Assembly (NCBI GenBank): GCA_903832165.1 | Contig: CAILAQ010000912.1 | Span: 1 to 8,459, forward strand | Source of the DNA: an uncultured Bacteroidota bacterium | GTDB taxonomy: Bacteria; Bacteroidota; Bacteroidia; Bacteroidales; UBA12481 | DNA: 8,459 nt | Direction of reading: 5' to 3' | Shown here: positions 7,000 through 8,459 of the stretch, one piece after another | Position numbering within the stretch: position 1 is the first letter of the stretch | How the letters are laid out: each line of letters opens with the position of its first letter | The notes under the pieces: generated by a model | The model's database searches: none | Seen by the model: the letters and a program-made list of their open reading frames with translations, nothing else | Told to the model about the DNA's origin: nothing | Position numbers and translations under genes: made by a program

Positions 7000-7954
7000 A
7001 GTAATTATCCTCATAAACCGGTTGTCTGATCAGCCTACAATAGATGAACTTGACGTATTCGATCAGGTGGAAGCCGTAGAAATGAGCCTTGATGAACTGG
7101 GGCTGGTTCACGAAAGGGAATTTGTTGATGCAGACCTTAAACCATTGATCAATAAACTTGGCAGTGAACCCCACGGACTGGCCTTCAATCTCGTGGAGAG
7201 TATAAACAACAATGCCGGCCTGGTCTATTTCATTCCCGCTCTTCTGGAAAGCCTGAACTATCCGTTTACCGGGAATCCTTCAGATGCCATGTTTCTGACG
7301 ACACAGAAACCATTGGCCAAGAAGCTGATGAAACAGCTGAACATTCCAACGCCTGACTGGTTTAGTGCAAAAGATGCCATCGATCTCAATCCTGATACGC
7401 AATATATAGTAAAGCCTTCCAGAGAGGATGCGTCGATTGGAATCGATGAGGAAAATGTTTTCCGGGGGACACAGCCCGAGATTTTAGACAAATTCAGAAA
7501 TCGCTGGGGGGAACATTTTTTCATCGAGGAGTACATTTCCGGAAGGGAATTCAATATTTCAGTGATGGCCGGTCCTGATGGAGTTGAAGTACTGGCTCCG
7601 GCGGAAATGCTGTTTATGAATTTCCCCGAAGATAAACCAACCATCATGGGATATTCAGCCAAATGGGATGAAAACACCTTCGCTTATCACAATACACAGC
7701 GGACTTTCGATATTCCGGAATCAGACGCTGCCCTGATTGCAGAAATCAAACATATTTGCCGCCAATGCTGGAAGGCCTTTAACTTGCGCGGGTTTGCCCG
7801 GGTTGATTTCAGGGTCGACAAAAACAACCGTCCCTATGTCCTGGAGATTAACGCAAATCCCTGCATCTCCCCTGACTCAGGATTCTACAATGCAGCGCTC
7901 CGGAGCGGATATACATTTAACCAGGTAATTCAACGAATTCTTGCCGACTTATGA
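6992..7954 (+). CDS. D-Ala-D-Ala ligase-like ATP-grasp enzyme, second of two
   Basis: A 320-residue paralogue of the preceding ligase. Shared landmarks: FNLVESINNNAG (65-76) matching FNICEGFYGIG of the first enzyme; YIVKPSREDASIGI (138-151, K141) for nucleotide binding; FIEEYISGREFNISVM (177-192); and metal ligands D272 in ARVDFRVD and E285/N287 in VLEINANPCISPDSGF, again with spacings 13 and 2. The substrate-facing loops differ: the first enzyme has VYSYTNKEEWRERCRYE where this has IMGYSAKWDENTFAYHN, and the glycine-rich GTGKGIS is replaced by EDASIGI. A second ligation, or a different acceptor, is therefore likelier than duplicated activity. Its ATG lies inside the end of the upstream gene (ATGAATAA, 8-base overlap) and its stop overlaps the GNAT start by 4 bases, implying translational coupling. 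Substrates are unknown. Confidence 0.85.
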   Translation: MNKVIILINRLSDQPTIDELDVFDQVEAVEMSLDELGLVHEREFVDADLKPLINKLGSEPHGLAFNLVESINNNAGLVYFIPALLESLNYPFTGNPSDAMFLTTQKPLAKKLMKQLNIPTPDWFSAKDAIDLNPDTQYIVKPSREDASIGIDEENVFRGTQPEILDKFRNRWGEHFFIEEYISGREFNISVMAGPDGVEVLAPAEMLFMNFPEDKPTIMGYSAKWDENTFAYHNTQRTFDIPESDAALIAEIKHICRQCWKAFNLRGFARVDFRVDKNNRPYVLEINANPCISPDSGFYNAALRSGYTFNQVIQRILADL

Positions 7955-8457
7955 ACCCCGAATCAGACAATCTCACTATCCGGACCGAAGTTATTTCAAC
8001 CGATCCGGCTGCGGTTGAACAAATCATTATCTCCTCTGGTTTTTTTCGTCCGGACGAAGTTCCGGTGGCTGTCGAACTTGTACAGGAAGGATTCGATAAT
8101 GGTCGGGCCAGCGGATATGAATTTGTTTTTATTGAGGTTGACAGCCGTGCCGTTGCCTATGCCTGTTTCGGCCTGATCCCCTGTACACTGTATAGTTACG
8201 ACCTATACTGGATTGCCACCCATGAAGATTTTCGTGGTAAAGGCCTGGGTAAAATAATACTTAAGGAAGTCGAAAAATCAGTCGCAAAACTCGGCGGTAA
8301 AACAATCTATATTGAGACCTCCTGCCTGCCAATTTACCAGCCAACCCGAGCTTTTTACCTAAAAAATGAGTACCTTGAAAAAGCAAGATTTGAGAATTTT
8401 TACAATGATGGCGATGACAAGGTGGTTTATTCGAAGATTGTGACAGGTGACAGGTGA
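7951..8457 (+). CDS. GNAT-family N-acetyltransferase
   Basis: A 168-residue single-domain acetyltransferase, expected to transfer acetyl from acetyl-CoA to an amine. Motif A is clear: DLYWIATHEDFRGKGLGKIIL (84-104), with the pyrophosphate-binding R95-GKGLG. The C-terminal half carries RAFYLKNEYLEKARFENFYN (133-152), where Y136 is at the usual general-acid position. It overlaps the ATP-grasp gene by ATGA, so it belongs to the operon and probably modifies its product or an intermediate. Acetylation of beta-lysine by AblB in osmolyte synthesis is a known precedent for pairing KamA with a GNAT, but as I recall AblB is considerably longer, so orthology is not claimed. The last residues, VTGDR and the stop, are encoded by a heptamer repeat, suggesting a recently altered C-terminus. 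A self-protection acetylase for a toxic product is an alternative role. Confidence 0.87.
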   Translation: MNPESDNLTIRTEVISTDPAAVEQIIISSGFFRPDEVPVAVELVQEGFDNGRASGYEFVFIEVDSRAVAYACFGLIPCTLYSYDLYWIATHEDFRGKGLGKIILKEVEKSVAKLGGKTIYIETSCLPIYQPTRAFYLKNEYLEKARFENFYNDGDDKVVYSKIVTGDR

Positions 8458-8459
8458 CA
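8440..8459. repeat. Heptamer tandem repeat (GTGACAG)n crossing the GNAT stop codon
   Basis: GTGACAG occurs twice in full and a third time for six bases before the window ends, so the array may continue beyond it. Each unit contains TGA, and since seven is not a multiple of three successive units present it in different frames. Such an array stops any incoming frame. It supplies the last residues and the TGA of the acetyltransferase gene. Confidence 0.8.

Noticed and set aside
7258..7677. Open frame of 139 codons on the minus strand
   Set aside because: It lies wholly opposite the second ATP-grasp gene, whose motifs are unambiguous; the antisense translation shows no domain or motif.
6016..7954. 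Peptidoglycan D-Ala-D-Ala ligase genes (ddl)
   Set aside because: The ATP-grasp core matches, but the substrate regions differ, there are two dissimilar copies, and no cell-wall genes are adjacent.
7951..8457. AblB beta-lysine N6-acetyltransferase of the osmolyte pathway
   Set aside because: As recalled, AblB is considerably longer than 168 residues, and two ATP-grasp genes lie between it and the aminomutase; only a generic GNAT call is supported.

Overview
The window looks like a chromosomal segment of a member of the Bacteroidota. The best evidence is the large minus-strand protein. It has an N-terminal signal peptide and a C-terminal Por secretion tail (type IX secretion sorting domain), a secretion route confined to that phylum. 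Starts lack clear Shine-Dalgarno sequences and the intergenic DNA is AT-rich, which also fits.

Layout: (1) bases 1-419 hold the 3' end of a sensor histidine kinase gene, cut by the window edge. (2) A near-perfect palindromic hairpin (439-473) lies between this gene and the convergent gene that follows. (3) Bases 477-4490, minus strand, encode a 1337-residue secreted multidomain CotH-kinase-family protein with three lamin-tail domains. The first lamin-tail domain appears to be split by an inserted beta-rich domain. (4) A 254-bp AT-rich divergent intergenic region (4491-4744) contains short repeats and a possible 16-codon leader frame that overlaps the start of the next gene. (5) Bases 4745-8457, plus strand, form a compact four-gene operon: a lysine 2,3-aminomutase-like radical SAM enzyme, two different D-Ala-D-Ala-ligase-like ATP-grasp enzymes, and a small GNAT acetyltransferase. 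Junctions are +14 bp, an 8-bp overlap and a 4-bp overlap. A heptamer tandem repeat runs through the last stop codon to the window edge.

The operon is the most interesting part. The aminomutase keeps the cluster cysteines, the PLP lysine and the residues that bind lysine in the clostridial enzyme, so it probably makes a beta-amino acid, most likely beta-lysine. The two ATP-grasp enzymes could then form one or two amide bonds, and the GNAT could acetylate an amine. Together they look like a minimal, non-ribosomal, PCP-free route to a small beta-amino-acid-containing peptide or amide. That product is inferred from gene content; I know of no characterised system with exactly this set. The secreted CotH protein and the kinase are on the other side of a divergent promoter region and need not be related to the operon.
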